Below are positions 1 to 9,290 of a stretch of DNA of 57,169 nt, piece after piece (positions within the stretch are counted from its first letter, which is position 1; each line of letters begins with the position of its first letter). The translations under genes and the position numbers were made by a program. The notes beneath the pieces are model-generated. The model ran no database searches, was not told the origin of the DNA, and saw only the letters and a list, made by a program, of their open reading frames with translations. The DNA is from an uncultured bacterium (lineage in GTDB: Bacteria; Verrucomicrobiota; Kiritimatiellia; CAIKKV01; CAITUY01), in the NCBI GenBank assembly GCA_903958395.1, contig CAJBSZ010000429.1, forward strand, positions 1 to 57,169, read 5' to 3'.

Positions 1-2690
1 GCCTCGACCTTGAGTCCCTCCATTCGCAACAGGTCGAGATGGCAGCAGGCCTGTCTGAGCCGAAGGAGTGTCTTGAGAACTTCCATCCGGGATTTGTCGA
101 AGCCCTGCTTCGCGACCAGGTTGGTGAGCTTGTTCCTGGAATTTTCGATGAGCTGTTTATAAACCGCCTTCTGATCCGGACTGAGGGTGCAGGCGGCAAT
201 ACGCTCAATGCGCGGCGGTAGATCCCGGGCCACTTCTGTTTTCAGGCGCCGCATGAGGAACGGTTGGAGTTTCCGGCGCAGCCGGGCTTGAGCGACTTCG
301 CCCTCCGGTCCGCCCTGGGCAATGGGAATCTCCGAATTATGACGGAAGCTGTCGTGGGAGCCCAGATAGTGCGGCATCAGGAAGTCCATGATTGACCAGA
401 GATCCGACACGCTGTTCTCAATGGGCGTTCCCGTGAGAACCACCTTGTGGAACGCTTTCATTTCCTTCGCGACAATGGCGTTCTGCGTGGACCGGTTCTT
501 GATGTGCTGTGCCTCGTCGAGCACCAGAACCCCGAACTCATGACTGCGATAATGTTCCGCATCGCGACGGAGCAGGGCATACGAGGTAATGACCAGGTTG
601 GCGTTGGGCAATTCCGCCCACTTGGCGTGCCGGTCAACCCCGGAAAGTGTCAGCACCTTGAGCGAGGGCGTGAACCGATGGGCTTCCTCCGCCCAGTTGA
701 ATACCAGACTGGTGGGACAGACGATCAGGCAGGGCTTGCCGCGGACGGCAGGATGGTAACGTTCCATCTCCAGCCAGCTCAGGGTCTGCAGGGTTTTCCC
801 CAAGCCCATTTCGTCGGCCAGGATCCCTCCGAATGTATTGGCCTCCAGGAAGCGCAGCCAGTTGACGCCTTCCTTCTGGTAGGGGCGGAGTGTGGCCTCC
901 AGAGAGGCTGGCAGGGTGACGGGCTCGATGGACAACCCCTTCGACTGGCGATCCGCGGCGGTGCGCCAGGCTTGCGGAGCCTCGACATCCACCCCGTCCA
1001 GGGCGTCGAGTGAGGCCTTGACGTACGATGCATAGACGGAAGGCATCCGGAAAACACCGGGCTGGGTGCTTTCGCCGCTGGAGCAATCGCGAAAGACCTC
1101 GATCATGGCATCAATGGCTTCGGCATCCAGGAGAATCGTCCGCCCCCCGCTCTCAACATAGGAATCACCCTTGCGCAAGGCCCGCTGAATTTCGGCGGAG
1201 GTCAGGCGGTTTCCGTTACCGTCCTCGAAATCAAATCCCACCTCGAACCAGCCCGCCGACTCGTTCTGGGTCGTGATGCGGACAACCGGGGTGGCGAACT
1301 CGGCGCCTTCCATAAAGCCTTCAACCCGTCCTTCCATTTCCACGCGCCAGCCTTTCCGGCGCAGGGCGGGGACATGGCTTCCGAGGAAATTCAGCACTTC
1401 GCGGCAGCCCACGACGGGGGTCAGGACATCGCCGGTTTCCCCTGAAAATCCGTATTTGGCAAGCTGCTCGATGCCTTTTTTCTCAGCCTCAATATTTCTG
1501 ACCATGTAGCGGAGGAAGTCCGTTGGATCGGGAATAGCGAAATGGCCCTTGGGGTCATTCTTGCCCGCTATGAGGCTGAAGCCGTTGTATTCGGCGTGGA
1601 GTGTTCCCGCCAGGGAGGCCGGACTGCCCCGTACCACCAGCCTGTATTTCGGTTGGCCCGGGTCAATCGTGAAGAGATCGGGTGAAAGGTCGCTCTCCAC
1701 CCGCATGAAGCCCGACAGGATGGGGAGTTCTGCTTTCATGAAACGGGGAACCGATCCGCGGGGAATGATCACCGGCTCGCTGTAGATGGACCGGATGGGG
1801 TCCGGGAGGATCTGTTCCAGCGGCCAGAAATGGTTGGCTCCAAAAACCCAGCCGTGTCGGCCGGAGACAATGTAGAGGGGGATTTCGGCGGCATTACGGA
1901 AGGGAATTTCGGTATGAACCATCAGGATCAGTTCGCCATTATCCCGATCGAGATCCAAGTGCAGGTAGGACGTCAGGCGCGTCGCAGTCACCGTGAGGGG
2001 ATCGGAATTGCCTTCCTCCAGAATTTGCAGTCCCTGAAGCAATTGCAGGAGCGAGACGAAATCCTGAGGGCGCAGTTCCATCTCGCTTCGGGCCGGCCCC
2101 TCGCAAATATCCTCGAGCACGAACAGGATGGATTCGTCCTTCTGGTTAAGCCCGAGTATGACCGCAGGTGGAATTTGATCCAGCAGGATTTCCCGGCCGC
2201 CGATCAGGGCCGAGCACCGGACGGGGATGCGCTGGTTGACGACACCCTGCCGCCAGCCGGGTTTCAAGGTCAGCCGGATTTGGGCTTCGGTGCTGCCCGG
2301 CGTTCCGGTTCGGGCCCGCTTGACATAGGCGGCCTCGTTGAATTTGGCAATGCGCTCGGCCCGCTTCAATTCCTCCAGGCGCTTGGCCTCGATTTCAGGA
2401 TTGTTGGAGCGCCGGATCAGTTCGATGCACAGGGCGATGACGTGGGCGCAGATGATGCCGCGCTCCTTGCTGTCGCGGCAGGGGCAATGGTTCTGCGCGG
2501 AGCCATCCTGGAGAATCTTAACGGACGTTTTGAGCGGGCGGTTGCTCCAGAGGATGGTGCCGGTCACGAACGGCGCTTCATACGCCACCTCCTGGACCAG
2601 GCCGCGTTCGACCTGTATCTTCGCATCCTGGAAGACCCGCTGGCCGGCCCAGTTGATCAGGATCTGGTGGGTAATGGGCGGGCGGCTCAT
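1..2690 (-). CDS. SWIM zinc-finger / SNF2-family DEAD-like helicase (3' end beyond window)
   Basis: ATP-dependent double-stranded DNA translocase of the bacterial SNF2 group, expected to remodel protein-DNA complexes such as stalled RNA polymerase. The frame is open from the ATG at 2690 to the left edge (about 896 codons), so the C-terminal helicase lobe is missing. An N-terminal SWIM zinc finger is visible (C69-P-C71 with C81-A-H83), then a long bacterial SNF2-associated region, then the ATPase core with Walker A DEMGLGKT (K632) and the DEAQ box (D725), followed by LTGTPIEN (motif III). The ATG overlaps the prmA stop codon (ATGA), so it is translationally coupled as the last visible gene of topA-rnhC-prmA-SNF2. 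Family assignment is firm; the cellular role is inferred. Confidence 0.93.
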   Translation of the reverse strand, partial: MSRPPITHQILINWAGQRVFQDAKIQVERGLVQEVAYEAPFVTGTILWSNRPLKTSVKILQDGSAQNHCPCRDSKERGIICAHVIALCIELIRRSNNPEIEAKRLEELKRAERIAKFNEAAYVKRARTGTPGSTEAQIRLTLKPGWRQGVVNQRIPVRCSALIGGREILLDQIPPAVILGLNQKDESILFVLEDICEGPARSEMELRPQDFVSLLQLLQGLQILEEGNSDPLTVTATRLTSYLHLDLDRDNGELILMVHTEIPFRNAAEIPLYIVSGRHGWVFGANHFWPLEQILPDPIRSIYSEPVIIPRGSVPRFMKAELPILSGFMRVESDLSPDLFTIDPGQPKYRLVVRGSPASLAGTLHAEYNGFSLIAGKNDPKGHFAIPDPTDFLRYMVRNIEAEKKGIEQLAKYGFSGETGDVLTPVVGCREVLNFLGSHVPALRRKGWRVEMEGRVEGFMEGAEFATPVVRITTQNESAGWFEVGFDFEDGNGNRLTSAEIQRALRKGDSYVESGGRTILLDAEAIDAMIEVFRDCSSGESTQPGVFRMPSVYASYVKASLDALDGVDVEAPQAWRTAADRQSKGLSIEPVTLPASLEATLRPYQKEGVNWLRFLEANTFGGILADEMGLGKTLQTLSWLEMERYHPAVRGKPCLIVCPTSLVFNWAEEAHRFTPSLKVLTLSGVDRHAKWAELPNANLVITSYALLRRDAEHYRSHEFGVLVLDEAQHIKNRSTQNAIVAKEMKAFHKVVLTGTPIENSVSDLWSIMDFLMPHYLGSHDSFRHNSEIPIAQGGPEGEVAQARLRRKLQPFLMRRLKTEVARDLPPRIERIAACTLSPDQKAVYKQLIENSRNKLTNLVAKQGFDKSRMEVLKTLLRLRQACCHLDLLRMEGLKVE

Positions 2691-3580
2691 GGGGCGGGCT
2701 TCAGGCAGAGGGTTGTCCACTCGCCGAGTTGGAGGGATTCGACCAGAATCATGCCGTAGGCTTCATAAGCGGCCTGAACATCGGCGGCCTGGGGATTCAG
2801 GATTCCGGAGAGGATCAGGCGGGCGGCGGGGGAGCGGGAAAGGTATCCCATTAGGACGCCCGCATTGGCGATCAGGACATTCGCGAGGATATTCGCTACC
2901 ACAACATCGTGGGAGTGGTCGAGTCCGGCGGCGGAACAATCGCCGGTCACAAACCGGATCTGATGGGCAACACCGTTCAAGTCCGCATTTTCAGTGGCGA
3001 TTCGCACGGCATCGGGATCGTTGTCGAGGGCGATCAGGTCGCGATATCCGAGTTTGGCCGCCGCAATGGCCAGGATTCCCGAGCCACAGCCGATATCGGC
3101 CAGTTTGAGCCCCGGTGCAGTCGCGAGACGGTCGATCAGCTGCAGGCAACCCCGTGTTGTACCATGTTGACCGGTGCCGAAGCTCATGCCCGGATCCAGT
3201 TCGACAATGATTTCGCCAGCAGCCGGAGTGCAGGGTTCCCAGGTAGGTTTGATCCAGACCCGGGTGGAGACTTTTTCGACATGGAAAAACTTCTTCCAGC
3301 TTTCCGCCCAGTCCTCTGCCGGCAAGTCCCGTACGGTTCCCGTCAGGGGTTCCTGATCGCGCCGGGTTTCAAAAAACGACATCATGGCCGTCAGCCGGTG
3401 TTCCGCCTCGGCGCGGGTGCTGCAGTAATACTCTATGATGGCGAGGTCGCGGTCGGCATCGAACCAGGAGGTGCACGCGTCATCCCCGCCCTCGACGCAA
3501 GCGTCATCATACAGTTCCGCAAGGCGGCTGGTTGTTTCCAGACGCGCGGCGTAGAGCAAGGGCAGGGAGGACGTCTTCAT
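2687..3580 (-). CDS. prmA: ribosomal protein L11 methyltransferase
   Basis: SAM-dependent enzyme that trimethylates ribosomal protein L11. At 297 residues it has the usual PrmA length. The N-terminal L11-recognition half is followed by the class I methyltransferase core: motif I DIGCGSGIL, acidic motif LDNDPDA, and the PrmA-typical post-motif VVVANILANVL. The phrase DPGMSFGTGQHGTT before motif I is also diagnostic of PrmA. It overlaps rnhC by 4 bases upstream and the SNF2 gene by 4 bases downstream, so all three are translationally coupled. Highly confident from motif order. Confidence 0.95.
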   Translation of the reverse strand: MKTSSLPLLYAARLETTSRLAELYDDACVEGGDDACTSWFDADRDLAIIEYYCSTRAEAEHRLTAMMSFFETRRDQEPLTGTVRDLPAEDWAESWKKFFHVEKVSTRVWIKPTWEPCTPAAGEIIVELDPGMSFGTGQHGTTRGCLQLIDRLATAPGLKLADIGCGSGILAIAAAKLGYRDLIALDNDPDAVRIATENADLNGVAHQIRFVTGDCSAAGLDHSHDVVVANILANVLIANAGVLMGYLSRSPAARLILSGILNPQAADVQAAYEAYGMILVESLQLGEWTTLCLKPAP

Positions 3581-4590
3581 TCTGGATTCTTCTTTTTCCC
3601 TCCGCTGAATTTCGAGCGGTCATAGGGGGCTGATACGGCGGCGCCTGCAGGGCCGAGGACGGTGCGGGTCTGTTGAACGCGGGCGAGAACCGAATCGGTG
3701 GTACGGAAATGGCATTTGGCGGTTTCCAGAAGCACGCCGGGGGAGTGTTTCTTAATGAGTTCCACAGCGGCAATCTGGACAAGATCCGAGGCGCCCTTGG
3801 GCAGTTTGACGCCGTGCTGGTCGCCCAATTTTTTCAGGCCCAGCACAAAGGCCTCCCGGGCGAGGATGGAGGCTGCGGCCACGGCGAGATCCGATTCCGC
3901 CTTGTGCATCTGGACCAGTTCGACCTTTCGCCCTTTGTGCATCAGCGCGCGCTGAACCTGTTCCTTGCTGCCGAACTGGTCGGAGATGGCGCGGGGGCAG
4001 GTGGGGATGATGTCCAGCATGTTCTCGATGGCACGGGCGTGGCCCCAGGCGAGCATGGCGTTGACGCTTCTCATTTTGGAGTACAGCTGGTTGTATTTCC
4101 CGGGACTGATCTGGATCAGGGTGAATCGGTTGCCGAGAATTTTCCGGATTTCCCGCGCGATTTCCAGGATACGCTTGTCGGTGCTGATTTTTTTACTGTC
4201 TCGCACCCCGATTTCCCTGAACTTTTCGACGATGGCCTGATCGGTGTAGGCGCTGGCGATGACCATGGGGCCGAAGAAATCGCCTTTTCCGCTTTCGTCC
4301 ACGCCGATATGCGGGGCGAGCGCTTCGGGGTGCAGGATATCCTCGTAGCCGACCTGGGCAGACATCAGAACGAGGGGTTCGAGGGTGAAGGTCACGAAAT
4401 CCTGGGCGCCCTTTCCCTGCACCACGCATTTGCCCGACTGGTAGAGCACGACCCGGCAATGGTCGGCGTCCACGGCAATAATGGAATACGGCACGGTGGC
4501 GGCCTTGAAGTTCCCTCCCTCCAGGATCATGATCAGGGCAGCCTGCTGGGTTTCCGACAACTCAAAAGTGAACGAATTGCGTGTTTCCAT
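3577..4590 (-). CDS. rnhC: ribonuclease HIII
   Basis: Degrades the RNA strand of RNA-DNA hybrids. The start at 4590 gives 337 residues; a longer open frame to 4818 exists but overlaps topA and adds a Pro/Arg-rich stretch unlike the family. The N-terminal TBP-like substrate-binding domain (about residues 1-90) is followed by the type 2 RNase H core with DESGKGDFFGP (D98, E99) and the later SDLAVAAASILAR segment carrying the acidic/His-proximal motif. The combination of an N-terminal extension with the GKG loop marks HIII rather than HII. RNase HIII has a patchy distribution (Firmicutes, Aquificae, Chlamydiae and other PVC bacteria), which supports the PVC assignment. It lies 46 bases after topA and overlaps prmA by 4. 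Confidence 0.94.
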   Translation of the reverse strand: METRNSFTFELSETQQAALIMILEGGNFKAATVPYSIIAVDADHCRVVLYQSGKCVVQGKGAQDFVTFTLEPLVLMSAQVGYEDILHPEALAPHIGVDESGKGDFFGPMVIASAYTDQAIVEKFREIGVRDSKKISTDKRILEIAREIRKILGNRFTLIQISPGKYNQLYSKMRSVNAMLAWGHARAIENMLDIIPTCPRAISDQFGSKEQVQRALMHKGRKVELVQMHKAESDLAVAAASILAREAFVLGLKKLGDQHGVKLPKGASDLVQIAAVELIKKHSPGVLLETAKCHFRTTDSVLARVQQTRTVLGPAGAAVSAPYDRSKFSGGKKKNPE

Positions 4591-4636
4591 AAACGCCCAC
4601 TTATACCAAATCGGCTTGCCGCCGCAAAAGAAATAT

Positions 4637-6466
4637 TCAGGTGCCCTGCGGTTTCGGCGGAGCCCCCACCCGCTCTGCGATCCAGGCGGAAAGGGCCTTT
4701 CCGTTATTGATGGTTTCAGGGGGGATCGTGACCTGATCCCGGGTGGCAAGATGGGTTGCGTATTTGAGTTGGGCCTCACTGGGGCCCCCGTTGATGCCAC
4801 GGACTGGCGGGGAGGCATAACCCATCTTGTTGTGAACCGCCTTGCAGAACCGTTGCCAGGTTTCCTTGTTTTCGACCACCTGGTCCAGGATGGCTTCCAT
4901 TTTGCTGGTCAATTCATAATCAATCACCCAGGCATGCTGTTCCCTCAGGTAATCAATCAGGGTTTCGCCCCGGGGCAGGGGAACGACTTTGCCTTTTTCC
5001 TCTCCCACATAGCCGCGGTCGCTGATATTTTTGGTGATGGAGGCGTATGTGGAGGGGCGTCCGATGCCCAGTCGTTCCAATTCCTTCACCAGTGATCCCA
5101 GGGTGAACCGGCCTGGTGGCTTGGTTTTCTTCTCGTCGAGGGTTTCCTTATCCTTGGGGACCCGTTCTCCCATGATGATGGGAGGAAGCGTCTGCACTTT
5201 TTCGTCTTCCCCTTTGTCAGCCTTGCGCTCTTTTTCCTCGTCGACCTCGGCGTACACCTTGAGAAAGCCGTCGAATTTCAACACGCGGCCGTTGGCCTTG
5301 AACTTTTCCCCGGCCACATCAAAGAGAAGAAGGGTTGAGTCGTAGCGGGCGGGCGCCATCTGGCTTGCCACGGCCCGGCGGTAGATCAACTCATAGAGAC
5401 GGGCATGGTCGGGGGAGAGTTGTTCCTTTTCAATCAGGGCGGCCAGTTCGCTCGCCGGATGCATATGGGTGGGGCGGATGCCTTCATGGGCTTCGGCCTG
5501 GGAATTCTTTGACTTGAACGTGTTGGGCTTGGGGGGGACATACTCGACCCCGAAGGTGGTTCCGGCATAGTCCCGGATCCGGGTTACAAAAGCCTCGTCC
5601 ATCCGGACGGAGTCGGTCCGGTGATAGGTGGTCAATCCATGATCGAACAGCGCCTGAGCCAGCTTCATGGTCTGTTCGGGACTGAATTTAAGGCGTGCCG
5701 CCGCGGCAGCCTGCAGATCCACCGTTGTGAAGGGAGGCTTTGGGGACTGCCGTGTCTCTTTCTGGTCGACTTTCTCGGTCACGGCATGGGTTTCCGCCTG
5801 GATCGCATTCACGATGGCCTGGGCGTCGGGTTGTTTGTCGAACTTCCCTTTGATGTGGGTCGCCAGAAAGGTTGTCCCGTCCTTGTTGAGATGAATGTTC
5901 AGGATCCAGTACAGTGAATTTTTGAATCCGCGGATTTCGCGTTCCCGATCCACAATCAGGCGAACGGCCGGGGATTGCACTCGCCCAACGCTGAAAATGT
6001 TGTGGAGACGTCGACTCGCCAGGGGGGAGAGGATGTAGCCCACCAACCGATCTCCGACCCTGCGCCCGAGGAACGCCTGGTAGAGACCTTCGTTTGTTTT
6101 TTCAAAAGGAACCGCCTTGGCCAGGGATTCCTTGAGCCCTTTTTCCGTGACCTCGTAGATTTCCATGCGGAGGCATTCCTTGGCGACGGACTTGACCTCG
6201 TCATAGATATGGCGGCTGATGGCGTAGCCTTCCCGGTCCGGGTCACCCGCCAGCATGACGGTTTCGTCCTTTGCCGCCGCCCGCAACTGATCCGGCAGGA
6301 GTGTCTTTTTTTCATGCACGACGAAGGTGGGCTCGTAGGTTTCGAGGTCCACTCCGATAACAGAATTAGGCAGATCCTTGAAGTGTCCAATCGTGGACAT
6401 GGTTTTCACGCGGAGGATCGACTGGATCTTTTTTGCCTTGGTCGGTGATTCAACGATAATAAGCAT
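4637..6466 (-). CDS. topA: DNA topoisomerase I (type IA), compact form without zinc ribbons
   Basis: Relaxes negative supercoils by single-strand passage. The ATG at 6466 gives MLIIVESPTKAKK, the canonical TopA N-terminus; upstream codons in frame are not TopA-like. The protein is 609 residues against about 700-900 for usual bacterial TopA. TOPRIM residues are E6, D75, D77 and E79 (DPDREG), but the Glu usually two residues after E79 is Tyr81. The active-site tyrosine is Y281 in TTYHRTDS. There is no Cys4 zinc ribbon at the C-terminus; instead it ends in a helical SEAQLKYATHLA...SAWIAERV module of a kind seen at the ends of some other type IA enzymes. First gene of the topA-rnhC-prmA-SNF2 operon. 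Confidence 0.93.
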   Translation of the reverse strand: MLIIVESPTKAKKIQSILRVKTMSTIGHFKDLPNSVIGVDLETYEPTFVVHEKKTLLPDQLRAAAKDETVMLAGDPDREGYAISRHIYDEVKSVAKECLRMEIYEVTEKGLKESLAKAVPFEKTNEGLYQAFLGRRVGDRLVGYILSPLASRRLHNIFSVGRVQSPAVRLIVDREREIRGFKNSLYWILNIHLNKDGTTFLATHIKGKFDKQPDAQAIVNAIQAETHAVTEKVDQKETRQSPKPPFTTVDLQAAAAARLKFSPEQTMKLAQALFDHGLTTYHRTDSVRMDEAFVTRIRDYAGTTFGVEYVPPKPNTFKSKNSQAEAHEGIRPTHMHPASELAALIEKEQLSPDHARLYELIYRRAVASQMAPARYDSTLLLFDVAGEKFKANGRVLKFDGFLKVYAEVDEEKERKADKGEDEKVQTLPPIIMGERVPKDKETLDEKKTKPPGRFTLGSLVKELERLGIGRPSTYASITKNISDRGYVGEEKGKVVPLPRGETLIDYLREQHAWVIDYELTSKMEAILDQVVENKETWQRFCKAVHNKMGYASPPVRGINGGPSEAQLKYATHLATRDQVTIPPETINNGKALSAWIAERVGAPPKPQGT

Positions 6467-6546
6467 GAATAGGGATGCCTTTGTATTTATCCAACGGCCA
6501 CAGGTTCCACACTGTGGGCACACAAGACAAGTCCAAAACAAGAGGT

Positions 6547-6575
6547 GTGTTGTATTTTTAAGAGTTTGGTACAAT
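6547..6575 (+). promoter_or_regulatory. weak candidate sigma-70 promoter before the Gly/Tyr-rich secreted protein
   Basis: A TACAAT -10-like hexamer at 6570-6575 lies 17 bases after GTGTTG, which is a poor -35 match. The site sits in the 160-base divergent region between topA and the gene at 6627. No other structured element is evident in this gap apart from T-rich runs. Confidence 0.3.
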
Positions 6576-6626
6576 AGTGGGGTGGTAGAGGATATTTATT
6601 AGCCTTCTCTGAAAACGAGGTGAAAA

Positions 6627-7187
6627 ATGAATATGACAATGAAAGCCTGTGGAGTGATGGTGTCGGTTGTGCTGGCCGGGTCTGTTGCGCTGGCGGAACC
6701 CTATCGGGGCGATTATCATGGTGACCGGCATAGCGGGCATGATCGTGGCGGGCGTAGTTATCACGGTTATAATGGTGGGCGTAGTTATCACGGTTATAAT
6801 GATGGGGGCAGGCATTACGGGTATTCCCGGGACAGCCGGGGAAACTTGATTTTCGGACTGGTGGGAATAGGTCTGGCCGCGGCCATTGTATCAACCATTG
6901 AACGCCCCACGGTGTATGTGCAGCCCGCTCCCGTGGTGTATGAAACGCCCCGGGTGGTTTATGTTCAGCCGCAACCCCGGGTGGTTCAGCAAATTACGGT
7001 CGTTGAACAGCCGGTTCAGGTTGCGCCGCCTCAGCCGATCATCGTTACCATTAACATCCAGAATTCGAATGGCTCGTTTACTCCTGTGACCCTGCGTCAG
7101 GTCGGGGCTCAGTGGGTTGGTCCCAGGGGTGAGTATTATAACGGGGTTCCCTCAGTCGGCCAGTTACGTCCCATGTACGGATTTTAA
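6627..7187 (+). CDS. small exported Gly/Tyr/His-rich protein with one membrane segment
   Basis: 186 residues, not recognised as a named family. A signal peptide (about residues 1-23, ending ALA-E) is followed by a Gly/Tyr/His/Arg-rich low-complexity segment with two copies of GRSYHGYN, a hydrophobic helix around residues 74-90 (LIFGLVGIGLAAAIVSTI), a Pro/Val/Gln-rich stretch with repeated VYVQP motifs, and a C-terminal DUF6515-like or SH3-like tail (VTLRQVGAQWVGPRGEYY). The GAGGTG ribosome site lies just before the ATG. Architecture resembles small envelope proteins of Gram-negative bacteria; function unknown. Confidence 0.8.
   Translation: MNMTMKACGVMVSVVLAGSVALAEPYRGDYHGDRHSGHDRGGRSYHGYNGGRSYHGYNDGGRHYGYSRDSRGNLIFGLVGIGLAAAIVSTIERPTVYVQPAPVVYETPRVVYVQPQPRVVQQITVVEQPVQVAPPQPIIVTINIQNSNGSFTPVTLRQVGAQWVGPRGEYYNGVPSVGQLRPMYGF
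6751..6803 (+). repeat. two-copy 27-bp in-frame tandem repeat
   Basis: The 27-base unit beginning GGCGTAGTTATCACGG occurs at 6751 and again at 6778, nearly identical over its length. It encodes the duplicated GRSYHGYN-type nonapeptide of the exported Gly/Tyr-rich protein. Its length is a multiple of three, so copy-number change would keep the reading frame. Confidence 0.85.
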
Positions 7188-7202
7188 GGATGGGTGATCA
7201 AC

Positions 7203-8381
7203 ATGGGCGAATTTCAGGCTGGCCTGGAGGAGCTTTTATGCAGCCTGGAAAAGGGACTGACGCAGAGAACGGTGATCCGGATTATTTTGGGAAAGTATCG
7301 GGGCTCGGATCCTGAGCTTCAAAAAATCCTGATCCGGCCGGTCATCATCCGTGACCAGGAATGCCTCTCGTTCGTCACCCGGTACTCAACCCGCGATGTG
7401 ACCCGGAATGTTTCCGTGCCGGCGGGGATTGTGGAGATCCGGGGCCTGTTGGGCGGGGCGTTTAAAAGTGCCCACTTGTTTTCCACGACGGAAACTGTCC
7501 AGGCGGAAATAACGCGGAAGGGGACTTGCCGGGTGAGCGTCAGCAAGGCGACGACTGAAACGACCCCCGACCCGGCCCATGATCACGCCAAAGAGCGGCT
7601 GATCGATCCGGCACGTCCTTTTCTGGTCGAGTTAGGCATTACCCATGGGAATGCCCAGGTGCTGCCCTCGATGTCACGGAAATGGAAGCAGATTAACGTG
7701 TTTATCAGCCTGTTTCAGGGGGCGCTGATGGCCTCCCGGATTGACCGGACCAAGCCGGTTTCCGTGGTGGATTTCGGGGCAGGAAAAGGATACCTGACCT
7801 TTGCCTTGTATGATTATCTCACGGCGACTCTGGGGCTTGAGGCACAGGTAACGGGAGTGGAGCGACGGGATGATCTGGTTACATTTTGCCGCGGGGTGGC
7901 CCGGAAACTCGGGATGGACGGAATGGCGTTTCACCCCGGGGATGTGACGAATTATGAGGCAGAGCCCTTTCAGGTCATGATCGTGCTGCATGCCTGCGAC
8001 ACCGCCACGGATCTGGCCCTTGCCATGGGCGTCCGGGGCGGGGCGGAGATCATGCTGTGCGCCCCATGCTGCCACAAGGAGATCCGCCCCCAGATGATGA
8101 GTCCCGCCGTTCTTAAGCCCGTGCTTCAGTCGGGTATTCATCTCGGGCAGGAGGCGGAGATGGTGACCGATACGCTGCGGATGCTCTGGTTGGAAGCATC
8201 CGGGTATGAGGCTCAGGTGTTCGAGTTCATCTCCCTTGAACACACCAGTAAGAACAAGATGATTCTCGCCGTCAAGCGCCCTCAGCCTGTGGACTCCGCG
8301 CCCATTCTGGAAAAGATTCAGGCGCTGAAGGCCTTTTACGGCATCACGACCCACACCCTCGAAAAACTCCTGGCCGGATAA
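7203..8381 (+). CDS. class I SAM-dependent methyltransferase (METTL25/RRNAD1-like)
   Basis: About 392 residues. The ATG at 7203 has GGTGA five bases upstream and is preferred to the in-frame GTG at 7194. An N-terminal region of about 175 residues precedes the methyltransferase core: motif I VVDFGAGKGYLTFALYDYL, acidic loop GVERRDDL, then MIVLHACDTATDLAL and LCAPCCHKE. The HACDTATD and PCCH signatures are those of the Methyltransf_32 group, which includes METTL25/RRNAD1-like and GSTCD-like proteins. The substrate is not known from sequence; rRNA, tRNA or protein are all possible. It stands alone, between the small exported protein and a convergent PHP phosphatase. Confidence 0.85.
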   Translation: MGEFQAGLEELLCSLEKGLTQRTVIRIILGKYRGSDPELQKILIRPVIIRDQECLSFVTRYSTRDVTRNVSVPAGIVEIRGLLGGAFKSAHLFSTTETVQAEITRKGTCRVSVSKATTETTPDPAHDHAKERLIDPARPFLVELGITHGNAQVLPSMSRKWKQINVFISLFQGALMASRIDRTKPVSVVDFGAGKGYLTFALYDYLTATLGLEAQVTGVERRDDLVTFCRGVARKLGMDGMAFHPGDVTNYEAEPFQVMIVLHACDTATDLALAMGVRGGAEIMLCAPCCHKEIRPQMMSPAVLKPVLQSGIHLGQEAEMVTDTLRMLWLEASGYEAQVFEFISLEHTSKNKMILAVKRPQPVDSAPILEKIQALKAFYGITTHTLEKLLAG

Positions 8382-8384
8382 GGG

Positions 8385-9206
8385 CTAGGGGAGCGGGATG
8401 CGGGTGCCTGTCCGGGCGCGGAATTGAAGGGAATCCCGGTACCCCGCCTCTTTTGCAAGCTGAAGCGCCTTCCCGAAGTCGCAGCCGACTTCCTTCGGGG
8501 CATGGGCATCTGATCCGAAGGTGATCGGAATGGCCCGTTCGCAGGCCAGACTCAGGATAAGCGGAGAAGGATAGGCTTCGCCCACTTCCCTGCGCCAGCC
8601 TGAGGTGTTGATTTCAATACCCATACCGCTTTTCGAAACATGATCCAGAACCGGTTGGACCAGCTCCTTCATGGCCGCGTCGCGCAGACGGTGGCCGAAT
8701 TTTTTCGGAAGGTCGAAATGTCCGATGACATCAAACAGGCGGGTGTCGACCAGGGCCTTCAATAAATTGAAATACTCTTTCCAGACCCCCTTGAGATCCA
8801 CGGATTCCCAGGTTTTCCGGTAATCCGGGTTGTCGAATCCCCAGTCCTTGATGTAGTGCACCGAGCCCAGTACGAGGTCAAACGGTTGAGCCGGCAGGAA
8901 GGGGCCTAGAAAGGACTCGCAACCCGGAAAAAAATCAGCCTCAATGCCGAGAAAGATGGCTGGCTGGGCTTCATCCTGCAGGGAGCGGACAAGATCATAG
9001 TACGCGGGAATTTCATCCAGCGACATGCGGTGCTTGGAGTCATACCCGGACGGTTCGGGGCAGTGGTCGGTGAAGCACATTTCCCGGATTCCGTGCTTGA
9101 GGGCGGCTTGCTTAAACTCCTGCGGAGTTCCCTCGGCGTGCTTGCAGAGGGTGGTATGCATGTGGTAGTCGGCGGGAAGCCTGAGGGGTAGAGTGTCGTT
9201 ATTCAT
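8385..9206 (-). CDS. PHP-domain phosphatase, histidinol-phosphatase (HisK/HisJ) type
   Basis: 273 residues from the ATG at 9206, which has AGGA seven bases upstream. The PHP metal-binding motifs are present: DYHMHTTLCKH near the N-terminus, TDHCPEP, the Glu in GIEADF, LGSVHYI, IGHFDLP and GSDAHAP. This order and length fit the monofunctional histidinol-phosphatase family that catalyses the penultimate step of histidine synthesis. No other his gene is nearby, so a different phosphoester substrate cannot be excluded. It is convergent with the methyltransferase gene, with three bases between stops. Confidence 0.87.
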   Translation of the reverse strand: MNNDTLPLRLPADYHMHTTLCKHAEGTPQEFKQAALKHGIREMCFTDHCPEPSGYDSKHRMSLDEIPAYYDLVRSLQDEAQPAIFLGIEADFFPGCESFLGPFLPAQPFDLVLGSVHYIKDWGFDNPDYRKTWESVDLKGVWKEYFNLLKALVDTRLFDVIGHFDLPKKFGHRLRDAAMKELVQPVLDHVSKSGMGIEINTSGWRREVGEAYPSPLILSLACERAIPITFGSDAHAPKEVGCDFGKALQLAKEAGYRDSLQFRARTGTRIPLP

Positions 9207-9290
9207 GGTAATGTCCTGCTTTGAAAGGTAAGCACCATACAAAAGACCTGGAAAGTCCACAAGGCAAGACCTTGATTCCCGCGCTCCAGA

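Noticed and set aside
1830-2759. A 309-codon open frame on the plus strand antisense to the SNF2 helicase
   Set aside because: The minus strand shows SWIM finger and continuous SNF2 homology across the same bases.
3673-4710. A long open frame (345 codons) on the plus strand antisense to rnhC
   Set aside because: The minus frame carries RNase HIII motifs; this one is a GC-skewed shadow with no recognisable domain.
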